The position numbers and the translations under genes are program-made. Under the pieces are notes generated by a model. That model was given only the letters and a program-made list of their open reading frames with translations, had not been told where the DNA came from and ran no database searches. A DNA stretch of 64,000 nucleotides. Source: Burkholderia cepacia (GTDB lineage Bacteria; Pseudomonadota; Gammaproteobacteria; Burkholderiales; Burkholderiaceae). Numbering within the stretch: the stretch's first letter is position 1; every line of letters begins with the position of its first letter. The stretch is taken from positions 62,001-126,000 of the forward strand of contig NZ_LDWR01000029.1 in the NCBI RefSeq assembly GCF_001039005.1, in the 5' to 3' direction. Of the stretch, positions 43,776 to 52,169 are shown one piece after another.

Positions 43776-44522
43776 ATGACTCGTTCACGGGCGCCGACCG
43801 GTGTCCTGGCGCTCGTTGCGTGGCTCGCGTTCGTCGTGCTGTGCATGCGCGGCGTGCAGGCACAGGAGACCGGTTCCATCGGCCGCCAGCCGGGCAGCGT
43901 GGTGCGTTTCGATCTGCCCGCGCAGCCGCTCGCGAAGACCTTGCAGGACTTCGCGCGGATCACCGAGCTGATCGTACTGGCGCCGGCGCCGCTGCTCGAC
44001 GGGCGCACGAGTGCGCCGGTCCAGGGCGAATTCGCGCCGCGCGACGCGCTCGAGCGGATGCTGGCCGGAACGGGGTTGCGTGCGGAATTCTCGCGTCCGG
44101 ACGAAGCGATCATCGTCGCGCAGCCGGCTGTCGAGATGGCGCCCGCCACGGCCGACACGCCGGCGGATGCGGCCTTGCCGATCGACGGGATCGGCGATTC
44201 CGGAGACCGGCACGCGTTCGCGGGCCTGCTGCAGGCGCATCTGATCGATGTGTTGTGCGCGCAGCCTGCGGCGGTACCGGGCAGCTATCGACTCGTCGCG
44301 CAGGTGCGCATCGACAACAGGGGGGCGGTGGTGGCGGTCAACATGGTGGCATCGAGCGGCTCGGCCGCCCGCGACGCGGCGGTGATGCGCGCGCTGCGTG
44401 CGTTGAAGCTGGACGATGCGCCGCCGGCGGACCTGCCGCAGCCGGTCACGATCCTGCTGCGACCGGCCGGCAACGGCGTGCATTTCCGTTGTCCGGCACC
44501 GCAGCCGGCCGTTCGGGGCTAG
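43776..44522 (+). CDS. vreA: VreA-like STN-domain signalling protein without a receptor barrel
   Basis: 248 residues. Signal peptide to about VQA^QE. An STN (secretin/TonB N-terminal short) domain at about 32-105 (FDLPAQPLAKTLQDFARITELIV and the APRDALERMLAGTGL strand-helix). The C-terminal half (about 150-240) looks like a TonB C-terminal domain (YRLVAQVRIDNRGAVVAVNMVASSG, RDAAVMRALRAL). There is no outer-membrane beta-barrel, exactly the odd architecture of P. aeruginosa VreA, so the signal cannot be a receptor-bound siderophore in the usual way. ATG 43776 has CAGGGATTC before it. It is 6 bp from the sigma factor gene. Confidence 0.88.
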   Translation: MTRSRAPTGVLALVAWLAFVVLCMRGVQAQETGSIGRQPGSVVRFDLPAQPLAKTLQDFARITELIVLAPAPLLDGRTSAPVQGEFAPRDALERMLAGTGLRAEFSRPDEAIIVAQPAVEMAPATADTPADAALPIDGIGDSGDRHAFAGLLQAHLIDVLCAQPAAVPGSYRLVAQVRIDNRGAVVAVNMVASSGSAARDAAVMRALRALKLDDAPPADLPQPVTILLRPAGNGVHFRCPAPQPAVRG

Positions 44523-44528
44523 GCCGCC

Positions 44529-45080
44529 ATGTCCGACAGCAACCGCACCGGGCTCAGGAAGCTGCTGGCGACGCGCTACGCGTACCTCGTCAGGCGCCTC
44601 GAGCGCGTGACGGGGTCGAAGGACGGCGCCGCCGACGCGCTGCATGAAACGTGGCTGCGCCTCGAGAACGCGAACGTCTCCACGCAGGTGACGAATGCGG
44701 ACGCTTATATACTCGGGATGGCGAACAATGTCGCGATCGACCAGCACCGCCGCGAACGGCGGCATCTGCACGACGACGATGTCGAGACGCTGCTCGAGAT
44801 GCCCGACGAACTGGCCGACCCCGAGCGCATCGTCGCGGCGCGCCGCAAGGTCGAGACGCTGAAGGATGTGCTGCGCGGCCTGCCGCCGCGGCGCCGCGCG
44901 ATCCTGCTGGCCGCCCGCGTCGACGGCCTGCTGAACCGCGAGATCGCCGAGCATTTCGGCATTTCGCTGCGGCTGGTCGAAAGCGAGCTGAGCGCGGCAA
45001 TGAAGTACTGCCTGCAGCGCATGCAGGAAGAAGACGGTGATTCGTACACGGGTGCGCGAGGCGGCCCGCGTAAATTTTGA
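44529..45080 (+). CDS. vreI: ECF sigma factor VreI (FecI type)
   Basis: 183 residues, ECF length. Region 2 at about 15-80 (RYAYLVRRLERVTGSKDGAA, DAYILGMANNVAIDQHRRE), region 4 at about 110-165 (RGLPPRRRAILLAARVDGLL, then NREIAEHFGISLRLVESEL as the HTH that reads the -35 element). FecI-like in placement with a FecR-type partner. It should be freed when the VreR anti-sigma is processed and then transcribe the secretion genes; the shared CGTAMC-17-CATACG motif in this window is the candidate target. Confidence 0.93.
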   Translation: MSDSNRTGLRKLLATRYAYLVRRLERVTGSKDGAADALHETWLRLENANVSTQVTNADAYILGMANNVAIDQHRRERRHLHDDDVETLLEMPDELADPERIVAARRKVETLKDVLRGLPPRRRAILLAARVDGLLNREIAEHFGISLRLVESELSAAMKYCLQRMQEEDGDSYTGARGGPRKF

Positions 45081-45091
45081 GCATCCGGACG

Positions 45092-46087
45092 ATGACGAAA
45101 GCCCAGGCCGAACCTGCCCACGACGAACTCGACGAAGCGAGTGCGTGGCTGTTGCGTCTGCGCTCGGGGGACGCGAGCCAGGCCGAAGCCGATGCGTTCG
45201 AGCGCTGGTGCGCCGATCGTCCGCAAGCCGCCGATCTGCTGCGCGACACCTGGAGCTCGCTGCGCACGGCTGCGACCGAACTCGCGCACGAGGAGCGCGC
45301 GGCCGCTGCCTGGGCAAACGTTGCAAAGCGCGAGCGCACGATGCGCACCGGGCGGCGCGCGTTCATCGGTTTCGCGGTCGCGGCCGGCGGGTCGTGGCTC
45401 GCGCTGCGCCCGCCGATGCAGTTGTGGCCGTCGCTCGGCGATCTCGCGGCCGATTACCACACGGGCACCGGCGAGCAGCGCAGCGTCGCGCTGTCGTCGC
45501 GCGTGACGGTGGAACTGAATACGCAGACGCGTCTCGACGTGTTGGCCGCGAGCGATGCCGCGCACGGCGTCGAAGTCGTCGCGGGCGAAGCGGAGATCGA
45601 CGCGGCCGCACCGCCGGCCGACCGCGCGACGCCGATCCAGCCCGTTACCGTGGTCGCGGGCGGCGGCCGCATGCTGGCGAGCGTCGCGCGCTTCAACGTG
45701 CGGCGCACGGGTTCGCAGGTGTGCGTGACCTGCCTGTCTGGCACGGTCGCGCTCGAGCATCCGCGCGGCGCGCGCACGCTGAAGGCCGACGATCAGGTCG
45801 TCTACGACGATCGCGGCGTGCAGCCGGTGGCGCGGATCGATCCGGGCGCGGTCAGCGCATGGCGGCGCGGCATGTTGGTATTCAACGGCGTGCCGCTCGC
45901 GGACGTCGTCGACGAGATCAACCGCTATCGGCGCGGCAAGGTGATCCTGCGCAGCGCGTCGCTCGGCACGAACCGGATGCAGGCGCAGTTCCCGATCACG
46001 CGGCTCGACGACGTGATCGACATGGTCGGCCGCCTGTATGGCGCGCACATCACGCGCCTGCCCGGCAATATCGTGCTGCTGAGCTGA
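45092..46087 (+). CDS. vreR: FecR-family anti-sigma factor VreR
   Basis: 331 residues from ATG 45092; a TTG at 45077 that overlaps the vreI stop would add five residues. N-terminal sigma-binding domain (DUF4880 type: DEASAWLLRLRSGDASQAEADAFERW), one membrane helix at about 87-105 (TGRRAFIGFAVAAGGSWLAL), a periplasmic FecR domain (AADYHTGTGEQRSVALSSRV onwards), and a DUF4974-like C-terminus (FNGVPLADVVDEINRYRRGKV). VreA signalling through the periplasm is expected to trigger its proteolysis. Confidence 0.92.
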   Translation: MTKAQAEPAHDELDEASAWLLRLRSGDASQAEADAFERWCADRPQAADLLRDTWSSLRTAATELAHEERAAAAWANVAKRERTMRTGRRAFIGFAVAAGGSWLALRPPMQLWPSLGDLAADYHTGTGEQRSVALSSRVTVELNTQTRLDVLAASDAAHGVEVVAGEAEIDAAAPPADRATPIQPVTVVAGGGRMLASVARFNVRRTGSQVCVTCLSGTVALEHPRGARTLKADDQVVYDDRGVQPVARIDPGAVSAWRRGMLVFNGVPLADVVDEINRYRRGKVILRSASLGTNRMQAQFPITRLDDVIDMVGRLYGAHITRLPGNIVLLS

Positions 46088-46344
46088 CCGGCTTCCCGCG
46101 CTTAACTTCCCCGTCTTCCTTCTGTCGGCGATTCATTCGCTTCCTTTCCGGCTGTCCGCGCACTGCGGGTTACGGCCGTCCGATACGACTTGATCAATGA
46201 GGGCCGGCAAACGCCGGGCTGTCTGTCATGGCGGCCCGGTGGAGCGTCGTCGGACCCGAGGCGTGGGTGGCAAGCGCCCCGGCCGCGCAGCGATGTGCGG
46301 TGCGGGGGATGTGTGTCGATGGAGCTTCGGGCGGTGGCGTGATC

Positions 46345-46605
46345 ATGAACGAATCGCAACGGGATGCGGATTCCGGCGACGCGAACACGCGCGCCGACGC
46401 GATCCGCGAGGGCGCGGTGCGCTGGCTGCTGTGGCTGCGCGCCGGCGACACGACGGAACAGGAACTCGACGCTTTCGCACGCTGGCGCGCGCTGAGCGAC
46501 GAGCATGCGCGCACGGTCCGCGAGCTGATCTGGATGTGGGCCGTGCTGGAGACGGTCGGCCGCCAGGAGCCGGGTGAGCCGGGCGGGTCGACGCGCACGC
46601 ATTGA
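46345..46605 (+). CDS. Stand-alone FecR N-terminal (DUF4880) domain protein
   Basis: 86 residues that match only the cytoplasmic sigma-binding part of FecR proteins (IREGAVRWLLWLRAGDTTEQ, ELDAFARWRALSDEHARTVREL). No membrane helix and no periplasmic domain follow; the frame stops 40 residues after the motif. It sits 257 bp behind vreR. It could be a remnant of a second fecR, or a soluble anti- or pro-sigma factor that competes with VreR. ATG 46345 is chosen because the motif starts there; the frame is open upstream. Confidence 0.72.
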   Translation: MNESQRDADSGDANTRADAIREGAVRWLLWLRAGDTTEQELDAFARWRALSDEHARTVRELIWMWAVLETVGRQEPGEPGGSTRTH

Positions 46606-46709
46606 TACGGCAAGGCGGTGTCGCAAGAAAGTCTGCGGGTTAGGCGCGCTCGCTTCGACCTTGTATATGAGAGAACGAGGGGGCCGTGAAGAGGGGCCGT
46701 AGAGCGGGA

Positions 46710-46732
46710 CCGGGGGGCGGCTTGGCCCCCGG
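46710..46732. terminator. GC-rich hairpin between convergent genes
   Basis: CCGGGGG/CCCCCGG stem with a 9-nt loop, no T run. Placed between the DUF4880 gene and the convergent hypothetical gene. Confidence 0.45.
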
Positions 46733-46819
46733 ATCACCGCTGACGCGGCGGGGCGGCGTGCGGCGAGGTGTTGCCGGCCGAGCCCCGGATACCCGGATTC
46801 ACGCGTCGGGATTCAGGAT

Positions 46820-47644
46820 TCAGGATGGCGCCCCGTGCTGCAGGCCGGCGCGTGCGCCGCTCCACGCGGCGTCGAGCGGATCGCCGGCGTCGCGCAGCGG
46901 CTCGCGCAGAAACGGAAAGCGTTCGACGAACGGTGCGGATTCTTGCAAGGCCACGATATGGTTGACCATCCATTGCAGCAGATCGCCGCCGTGCCGGACC
47001 TGTTCCGCGCGCCAGTCCGGCATCGTCGAGAAGAGTGCCGAGAAGCCGCTCCAGCGCGACGGACGATCGTTGTCGCCGGGCCGGAAATAGGTGTTCATCG
47101 CGACGTCGTGCGCGTCGGTCAGCGTGCCGACGAACAACCCGTGCGTCGTCGGCACGCCGATCTGCTGCCAGCCTTCCGCGAGTGCCAGAGAGCGCATCAC
47201 GCGCGCCGCGACGAACGCGATGCGCGTTTCATGTTCGATTTCCGCGAGCGACATCACGCCGTTGCGCTGCATGCAGCGCGCGACCGCGTGCGGCCGGATC
47301 GCGTTCGACGCGAAGCTGCACAGCACGAGGTCGGGCACTGTCAATTGCAGCTGAAATTCGCGCAGGCCGTGCTCGGCGCTCATCGTCGAGAAGTTGACGA
47401 ACAACCCTTCGGCATGACCGAGCGCGCCGACGTACGGTTCGAGCCCGAGGCGCGCGAGCTTCGGCGCGATCTGGCGTTCGAGCAGACGCATCAGGTTGCG
47501 GCGGTTGCGCACGCCCGTGAAATCGTCGATGCCGCGCGTGACGATGTCGCTGATTTCCCAGCGGCGCTCGTCGGCGACGAGCCGCGGAGAGCCGCTCAGG
47601 TCGAACCGGGCGCGGCCGTGCGCCACGCGTGGATCTACGTACAT
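46820..47644 (-). CDS. Conserved-looking hypothetical protein
   Basis: 274 residues from ATG 47644 (GAGG about ten bases upstream); the frame is open for 34 more codons without better support. Soluble, mixed alpha/beta, with a Trp-rich end (PSRWSGFSALFSTMPDWR). I do not recognise a family. It begins with MYVDPRVAHGRARFDLSGSPR, and the segment THGLFVGTLTDAHDVAMNTYF looks ordered and conserved. It diverges from the transposase-Phd gene over 164 bp, which might share regulation with it. Confidence 0.72.
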   Translation of the reverse strand: MYVDPRVAHGRARFDLSGSPRLVADERRWEISDIVTRGIDDFTGVRNRRNLMRLLERQIAPKLARLGLEPYVGALGHAEGLFVNFSTMSAEHGLREFQLQLTVPDLVLCSFASNAIRPHAVARCMQRNGVMSLAEIEHETRIAFVAARVMRSLALAEGWQQIGVPTTHGLFVGTLTDAHDVAMNTYFRPGDNDRPSRWSGFSALFSTMPDWRAEQVRHGGDLLQWMVNHIVALQESAPFVERFPFLREPLRDAGDPLDAAWSGARAGLQHGAPS

Positions 47645-47808
47645 GCCGGTGCCTCGTGCATCGATTGCGGGCGGACCGCCGCGACGGCGCGGCGTCGCGC
47701 GGATCGGGTCGCCCACGATGCTGCGGCGTCGAAAACGCTTCGTCAAGTGCGATTGCGCCGCGCCGCGGTCACGCGAGTGCAGCCGGACGAACAGTATGGA
47801 GTGAACAG

Positions 47809-49458
47809 ATGATGCGCACGATCGTGGAACGCTTCGTCGAACAGAGCCCGATGACGATCATGACGCGGCTCGTGCTGCAATGCGCGCTGCATGACGACTG
47901 GATCGACAGCGCGGCCGAAGCCGACGAAGAACCCGACGACGAGTCGATCCGCGAGACGCTGTTCGCGCTGGCGGTCGACGCGATCGCGGCGCTTGCCGCG
48001 CGGACGCAGACGCCGCAGGCGGTGGCCGGAAGCGCGCTGTCCGCGTCCGGCGCCGCCGTGGCCGCGCTTCACGACGGCATGAGCCGGTGGCGGGCAGGCT
48101 GGGGGCGCGCGCTCGTCAGGGACAGCGTCGACCTGCTGTTGCCCGTCGCGACGGCGCGGGCCGACGAACGTGCGCGCGCGCTCGGCGGGATGCGGCTGCG
48201 CGTGCTGGACGGCGCGGGCGACGGTTGCGCAACCGGTGCCGGCTGTGGGTGCGGCCGTGCCTGCGACGACCCGGCACGCGATGCGGCGATCGGCCTGACC
48301 GGCGCACGCGTGCTGCCGGTCTACGATCCGGATCTCGCGATGATCGTCGATCTGCTGCCGGTCGAACGCGGCCGCTCGCATGAACGGGCGTTCGTCGGCG
48401 CGCTGCTGGAAACGGTGAGGCCCGGCGAGCTGTGGATCGTTGATGGCCGTTTCGATACCGATGCGATCGTGTCGGGCTGGCCGCGCCGCGGCGGCGCGTT
48501 CGTGCTTCGCGACTATGGCAACCCGGCGGCATGCCGGCCGCTCGGCGGCTGGCGCGATGCCGGTCGGCTCGATACCGGGTACCTCCGCGAGCAGGCCGTC
48601 GGCATCGCGGGCGACGGCAACGTGGCCGGTACGCTCAGGCGGATCGAATGGCGCGATCACACGCTCGACGGCAGTCCGGGTACGACGATCGCGGTGCTGA
48701 CGAACCTGCCGGTCGAACAGTTCGACGCGTGCCAGGTCATGCAGTTGTCGCGCCGTCGCTGGCGCGACGCGCTGCCGTTGCCGCTCGCCCCCGTGCTCGG
48801 CGCCACGCTGTTCGGCGGCGTGCCCGCGCGTGCGTCGTTGCTCGCGAGCGGCATCGCGGCATTCGCGTACAACGCGTTCAGCGTGATGACGCGTGTCGTC
48901 GTCGGTGCGCTCGGCCTTGACGAACGCGACGCGGAACGCGTGCCGGTGCATATCGCCGACAGTGTCGCGGCAACCTATGCGGGGATGATGATCGCGCTGC
49001 CGCCGGGCTGGTGGCGGCGCTACGATCAGCTACCGGCGACGACGCTCGGCCAGATCGTGCGAATGCTTGCCGTGCACGTCGATCCGCGCAGCGAGCGGCG
49101 CAAGCGTCGCGACAACCGGCTGTCCGCGAAGTCGCAGGCACTGCTGCGCGCGGCGACGCTCGAACACCTGCTGCACGACGACGGCGGCGATCCGGCCGCG
49201 AACGTGTTCAGCCTGCGCACGATCGCGATGGCGACGCGCGACTTCAGCAGCAATCCGTCGAAGGCGTTGCGGCATGCGGGCGAAGCACTCGTGATGGTCA
49301 CGAAGTACAACCGGCCGATCGCGCTGCTCGTGTCGATCGACGACTGGAACCGGCTGCTGGGCGAAGTGCGTGAGACGAATCTCACGCGGCTGTCGTTCGA
49401 CTGCGCGGCGGCGCAGGGCGTACGTTCCGTCGCGTTGAGCGAATCGTCGCTGAACTAG
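47809..49458 (+). CDS. phdA: Domesticated IS4-type transposase fused to a Phd/YefM antitoxin-like domain (PhdA-like)
   Basis: 549 residues, GGAG before ATG 47809. Residues about 60-400 resemble an IS4-family DDE transposase: the ELWIVDGRFDTDAI strand, GGAFVLRDYGNP, and ALLASGIAAFAYNAFSVM helix. Where IS4 enzymes have a Tyr-Arg-Arg-Arg-Trp-x-Ile-Glu signature this one reads SRRRWRDAL, so the catalytic Glu appears lost. Residues about 475-530 (FSSNPSKALRHAGEALVMVT, then IALLVSIDDWNRLL) fit the Phd/YefM antitoxin fold. In P. aeruginosa the gene between pdtA and pdtB is phdA, linked to restraint of lysis and eDNA release in biofilms; this is its positional counterpart. No insertion-sequence ends flank it. 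Confidence 0.78.
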   Translation: MMRTIVERFVEQSPMTIMTRLVLQCALHDDWIDSAAEADEEPDDESIRETLFALAVDAIAALAARTQTPQAVAGSALSASGAAVAALHDGMSRWRAGWGRALVRDSVDLLLPVATARADERARALGGMRLRVLDGAGDGCATGAGCGCGRACDDPARDAAIGLTGARVLPVYDPDLAMIVDLLPVERGRSHERAFVGALLETVRPGELWIVDGRFDTDAIVSGWPRRGGAFVLRDYGNPAACRPLGGWRDAGRLDTGYLREQAVGIAGDGNVAGTLRRIEWRDHTLDGSPGTTIAVLTNLPVEQFDACQVMQLSRRRWRDALPLPLAPVLGATLFGGVPARASLLASGIAAFAYNAFSVMTRVVVGALGLDERDAERVPVHIADSVAATYAGMMIALPPGWWRRYDQLPATTLGQIVRMLAVHVDPRSERRKRRDNRLSAKSQALLRAATLEHLLHDDGGDPAANVFSLRTIAMATRDFSSNPSKALRHAGEALVMVTKYNRPIALLVSIDDWNRLLGEVRETNLTRLSFDCAAAQGVRSVALSESSLN

Positions 49459-49475
49459 CCTGCGGTCCGCGCTGG

Positions 49476-49768
49476 CCAGGGCCTGTTCACGCTAATAACG
49501 GGCTTGCGCTGGTCACCAGAAGGGCCGAGCGCAAGGAATGCGACGAAGCGAATACTCGACGTATTCGCAAGGAGCATGACGCAGCGATCGGCCCTTCTGG
49601 TGGCCAGCCCCACGAATGATTTTTTCCAAACAGGGGAACGTGCCTTGCCGGCCGCATTGCGGCGTCGCGCGTCGCTTGTTTGGCTCGGCCAAACGGCGCT
49701 CCTTGCTTCTTGCACTGCAGCCGGCAAGGCACGTTCGCAAGCCCGTTATTAGCGTGAACAGGCCCTGG
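49476..49768. repeat. Nested inverted-repeat element (MITE-like, 293 bp)
   Basis: Outer arms 49476-49508 and 49736-49768 are perfect 33-bp inverted copies. Inside are two further hairpin modules: 49509-49528 with 49588-49607 (20 bp, one mismatch), holding CGAATAC/GTATTCG (49549-49567); and 49636-49652 with 49720-49736 (17 bp, perfect), holding GTTTGGC/GCCAAAC (49678-49694). The whole folds as a three-way cruciform. It starts 17 bp after the phdA-like stop and ends 1 bp before the gspK stop codon. No transposase frame and no clear target duplication. It may be a dispersed non-autonomous repeat or a structured bidirectional terminator. Confidence 0.9.
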
Positions 49769-49769
49769 T

Positions 49770-50765
49770 TCAACTCGTGAGCCGATGGACCCAGATCACC
49801 GACGTCCACGTGAAATTGCCGCTGCCGTAGCGCGCGATCAGCGTGTCGACGCGCGCATTGATGCGTGCCGAATGCACGCGGCAATGCACGAGGAAATAGA
49901 TGCTGTTGACGCCGACGGTCGATCCGTCCGGCAGTGTCGGATTGCCGCCGCGCGCGGGCAGCAGGTATTCGGCGATGTCGCCGGTGCTGACGAAGTACGC
50001 GGTGCCGCGCCGGTTGACCAGCCGCTTGGCCTGGCTGGGCGACAGGGTCGGAATCGCGGCGACCAGCACGGGCTCGGCCGCGGTATTGGCGTTGACGGTG
50101 GTCAGGTCCGGCAGGATCGTCGCGAACGGCGCCAGCGTGTCGATCGCATGCGCGTCGTAGCCGGGGATGCGCGCGAGATCGTCGATGGAAACGAGTTGCA
50201 GCGGCCAGCCGTCGGGGCCGTTCGTGTCGCGCAGCGAGCGCAGCATGTAGTCGGTCGTCAACTGCGCGAGCGCGGGATCGAGCGATAGCTGACCGAGCAG
50301 CCGCCGGTACGCCAGCACGCCTTCGCCATTGGCCTGCCACGGCTTGCCGGGCGCGACGCGCGACACGAGGTTCGTCAGGTTGAAGCGGGCCTGCGCATCC
50401 TCGACATGGCCGGAAATCCACGCACGCGACAGCTCCGCGTTGACGGCCGCGGCGTCGGGCGGCAGCAGGTCCGCGAGCTGCACGTCGGCGGCCGGCGACG
50501 ACCACGGCTGGCCGACGAACGTGACGTTCGACGTCGCGCTCTGCGCGCGCAGCGTCGCACGCGCCCATTCGACCGCCGCGCGCTCGACCCACATCGTCTG
50601 CGTCGCGAGCCGCTGGTTCTCCACGTCGCGCGTCGCGACCTGCTGGCGCCACAGCACGCTTGCCGCGAGCGTGGCAGCCAGCGCGACGACGAGCAGCACC
50701 GTCACGATCGCGATACCGCGTTCGCGCGGCGCTCGCGCGTTCCCGAATCTTCCGTCTCGATGCAT
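49770..50765 (-). CDS. gspK: Type II secretion minor pseudopilin GspK
   Basis: 331 residues. Prepilin-like start RGIAIVTVLLVVALAATLAASVLW (Gly before Ile; GspK lacks Glu5 as is normal), then the large GspK head with WISGHVEDAQARFNLTNLVS, LSLDPALAQLTTDYML, a helix-hairpin-helix SQAKRLVNRRGTAYF, and a C-terminal beta-strand region. GspK caps the pseudopilus. It lies 33 bp downstream of a membrane-protein gene on the same strand. The 293-bp repeat begins 1 bp past its stop. Confidence 0.93.
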   Translation of the reverse strand: MHRDGRFGNARAPRERGIAIVTVLLVVALAATLAASVLWRQQVATRDVENQRLATQTMWVERAAVEWARATLRAQSATSNVTFVGQPWSSPAADVQLADLLPPDAAAVNAELSRAWISGHVEDAQARFNLTNLVSRVAPGKPWQANGEGVLAYRRLLGQLSLDPALAQLTTDYMLRSLRDTNGPDGWPLQLVSIDDLARIPGYDAHAIDTLAPFATILPDLTTVNANTAAEPVLVAAIPTLSPSQAKRLVNRRGTAYFVSTGDIAEYLLPARGGNPTLPDGSTVGVNSIYFLVHCRVHSARINARVDTLIARYGSGNFTWTSVIWVHRLTS

Positions 50766-50798
50766 TCGCTTGGCTCCCGCAATGGCGCGCGACGGCGC

Positions 50799-51365
50799 TC
50801 AGTCGACGAACGCCAGCCACGCGTGTGCGATGCTCGCATGCGCAGATGACGTGACGCCGAACATCGCGGTGAGCCCGGCCACCCAGAACGCGAGCGTCGC
50901 GGCATGCGTGCCGTCGGCGCTCACCGCGAGCGGGCCGACCAGCGACGCGATCGAATGCGAGCGCCACAGCAGCAGCACGAACAGCGCGCAGCCGACCGCC
51001 ATCGCGACGAAGAACAGGTAAAGCGCGACCGTCGAGCGCCGCGTGAACGGCGTGCGGTGATGCCGCTGGTTCGCCGCGACGATCGCGGCGCCGTTCGCGA
51101 CCGGCACGATCGCCATCGCGAGCATCCAGAACAGCGGCTGATCGCTCGACGCGTTGATCAGCAGCAGCGTGCCGATCGTCCAGATCGGCGGCGCGAGCAA
51201 CGTGAGCACGACCCACGACACCAGATGCCAGGCCAGCCAGGGCGCGCGCCAGCGCAACGGGCGCCGCGCCGCGGCGAAGGCGGCGGACGACCGCCGGCCG
51301 GCGGTCGCGGCTTCGCCGGACAGGCGCCCGGCGAGCCACCGTACGAACATCGTGGCGAATGACAT
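50799..51365 (-). CDS. Polytopic membrane protein upstream of gspK
   Basis: 188 residues with about five hydrophobic helices (for example LAWHLVSWVVLTLLAPPIWTI, LALYLFFVAMAVGCALFVLLLW) and a short cationic N-terminus. ATG 51365 has AGGA at -12. No motif lets me name it; it is too short and too hydrophobic for GspN. Being the first gene of a two-gene unit with gspK, it may be a T2SS accessory. Confidence 0.72.
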   Translation of the reverse strand: MSFATMFVRWLAGRLSGEAATAGRRSSAAFAAARRPLRWRAPWLAWHLVSWVVLTLLAPPIWTIGTLLLINASSDQPLFWMLAMAIVPVANGAAIVAANQRHHRTPFTRRSTVALYLFFVAMAVGCALFVLLLWRSHSIASLVGPLAVSADGTHAATLAFWVAGLTAMFGVTSSAHASIAHAWLAFVD

Positions 51366-52169
51366 GGAGGAATCCTGGCGTTGACGTGTTTGGTTTTTAC
51401 CCAATAGCTAGGACGAAGCGAGCGGCCACAAACCGCAGGATTTCGCATGACCGGGACGTTTCCTGCGGCGCCGCATCACGAAGGCGGTGCGCGGAAACGG
51501 TCTCGCACGCATCTCGTGAATATCTTCAGTGGAATGTCACAAAAACTTCCCGGTTGAAACCTGAGGATTGTCGTGCCGCACGAAAGGGCAACGCGCCAGG
51601 CGCGTCGCCTTCGGAGCGGCAACACGTTTGCCGGCGATCGCGCACGAGCGCGACGTCCACGAGCCTTGACGGCCATGGCGGACGAAACGCACACGAAACG
51701 GGGGCCACGCACATTCCTGCGCAACGTCCCGCGCGATTCGCGCGGGCTGTCGTTGCGCGCGCATTGCAGGCCGCACGCTGGCGGCCGTGTCTCGCTTCGG
51801 GCGTCGCGTCGGACGGCCCGCAAAAAAAGTTTGCGGCAATGCGCGCCCGGTTCCGTCTAGGTAGGTGAGAGCGGCGATTCGAGCGCCGCACACGATCGTC
51901 GTTGCCGACCGACGCAGCAGTGCCGCTGCGTCGCCAGGTGGCCGATCGTGACGATGCGCGCCGGAGGTTGCGGGTTTTCCGGATTCGCTTCGTCCTTTCC
52001 GGTAGATGCGTCGAGCGCACCGGGTACGGGAATCGGGAAAAGCATCGAGCAAATCATGCTAAGGATGACGAATAAATCGTCATCAAAGTGAAACAGGCAT
52101 TTGATAGCGGAGCAAGCGACTGGCGCGGTGCGCTTCGTTGCGATCCGGAACAACAAAGGGGAATGGCGC
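51366..52169. other. 804-bp divergent spacer before the TpsB operon
   Basis: No frame here is convincing; frames on both strands overlap one another and lack recognisable content. It holds a Pho-box-like pair (CTTCAGTGGAATGTCAC near 51524-51540), a stem ACGCAGC/GCTGCGT (51912-51931) and an AT-richer stretch just before TpsB. Promoters for both the gspK unit and the tpsB operon must be here. No copy of the CGTAMC-17-CATACG motif was found. Confidence 0.55.

Noticed and set aside
49487..49752. Small genes on either strand inside the nested repeat
   Set aside because: Their codons are dictated by the inverted repeats; they have no ribosome-binding site and both strands are open only by accident.
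47809..49768. A complete insertion sequence made of the transposase-like gene plus the inverted repeat
   Set aside because: The 33-bp arms both lie on one side of the gene and enclose only 293 bp; no matching arm precedes 47809.
51476..52052. Minus-strand genes in the spacer before tpsB
   Set aside because: Overlapping Arg-rich frames with no start signal or family resemblance.
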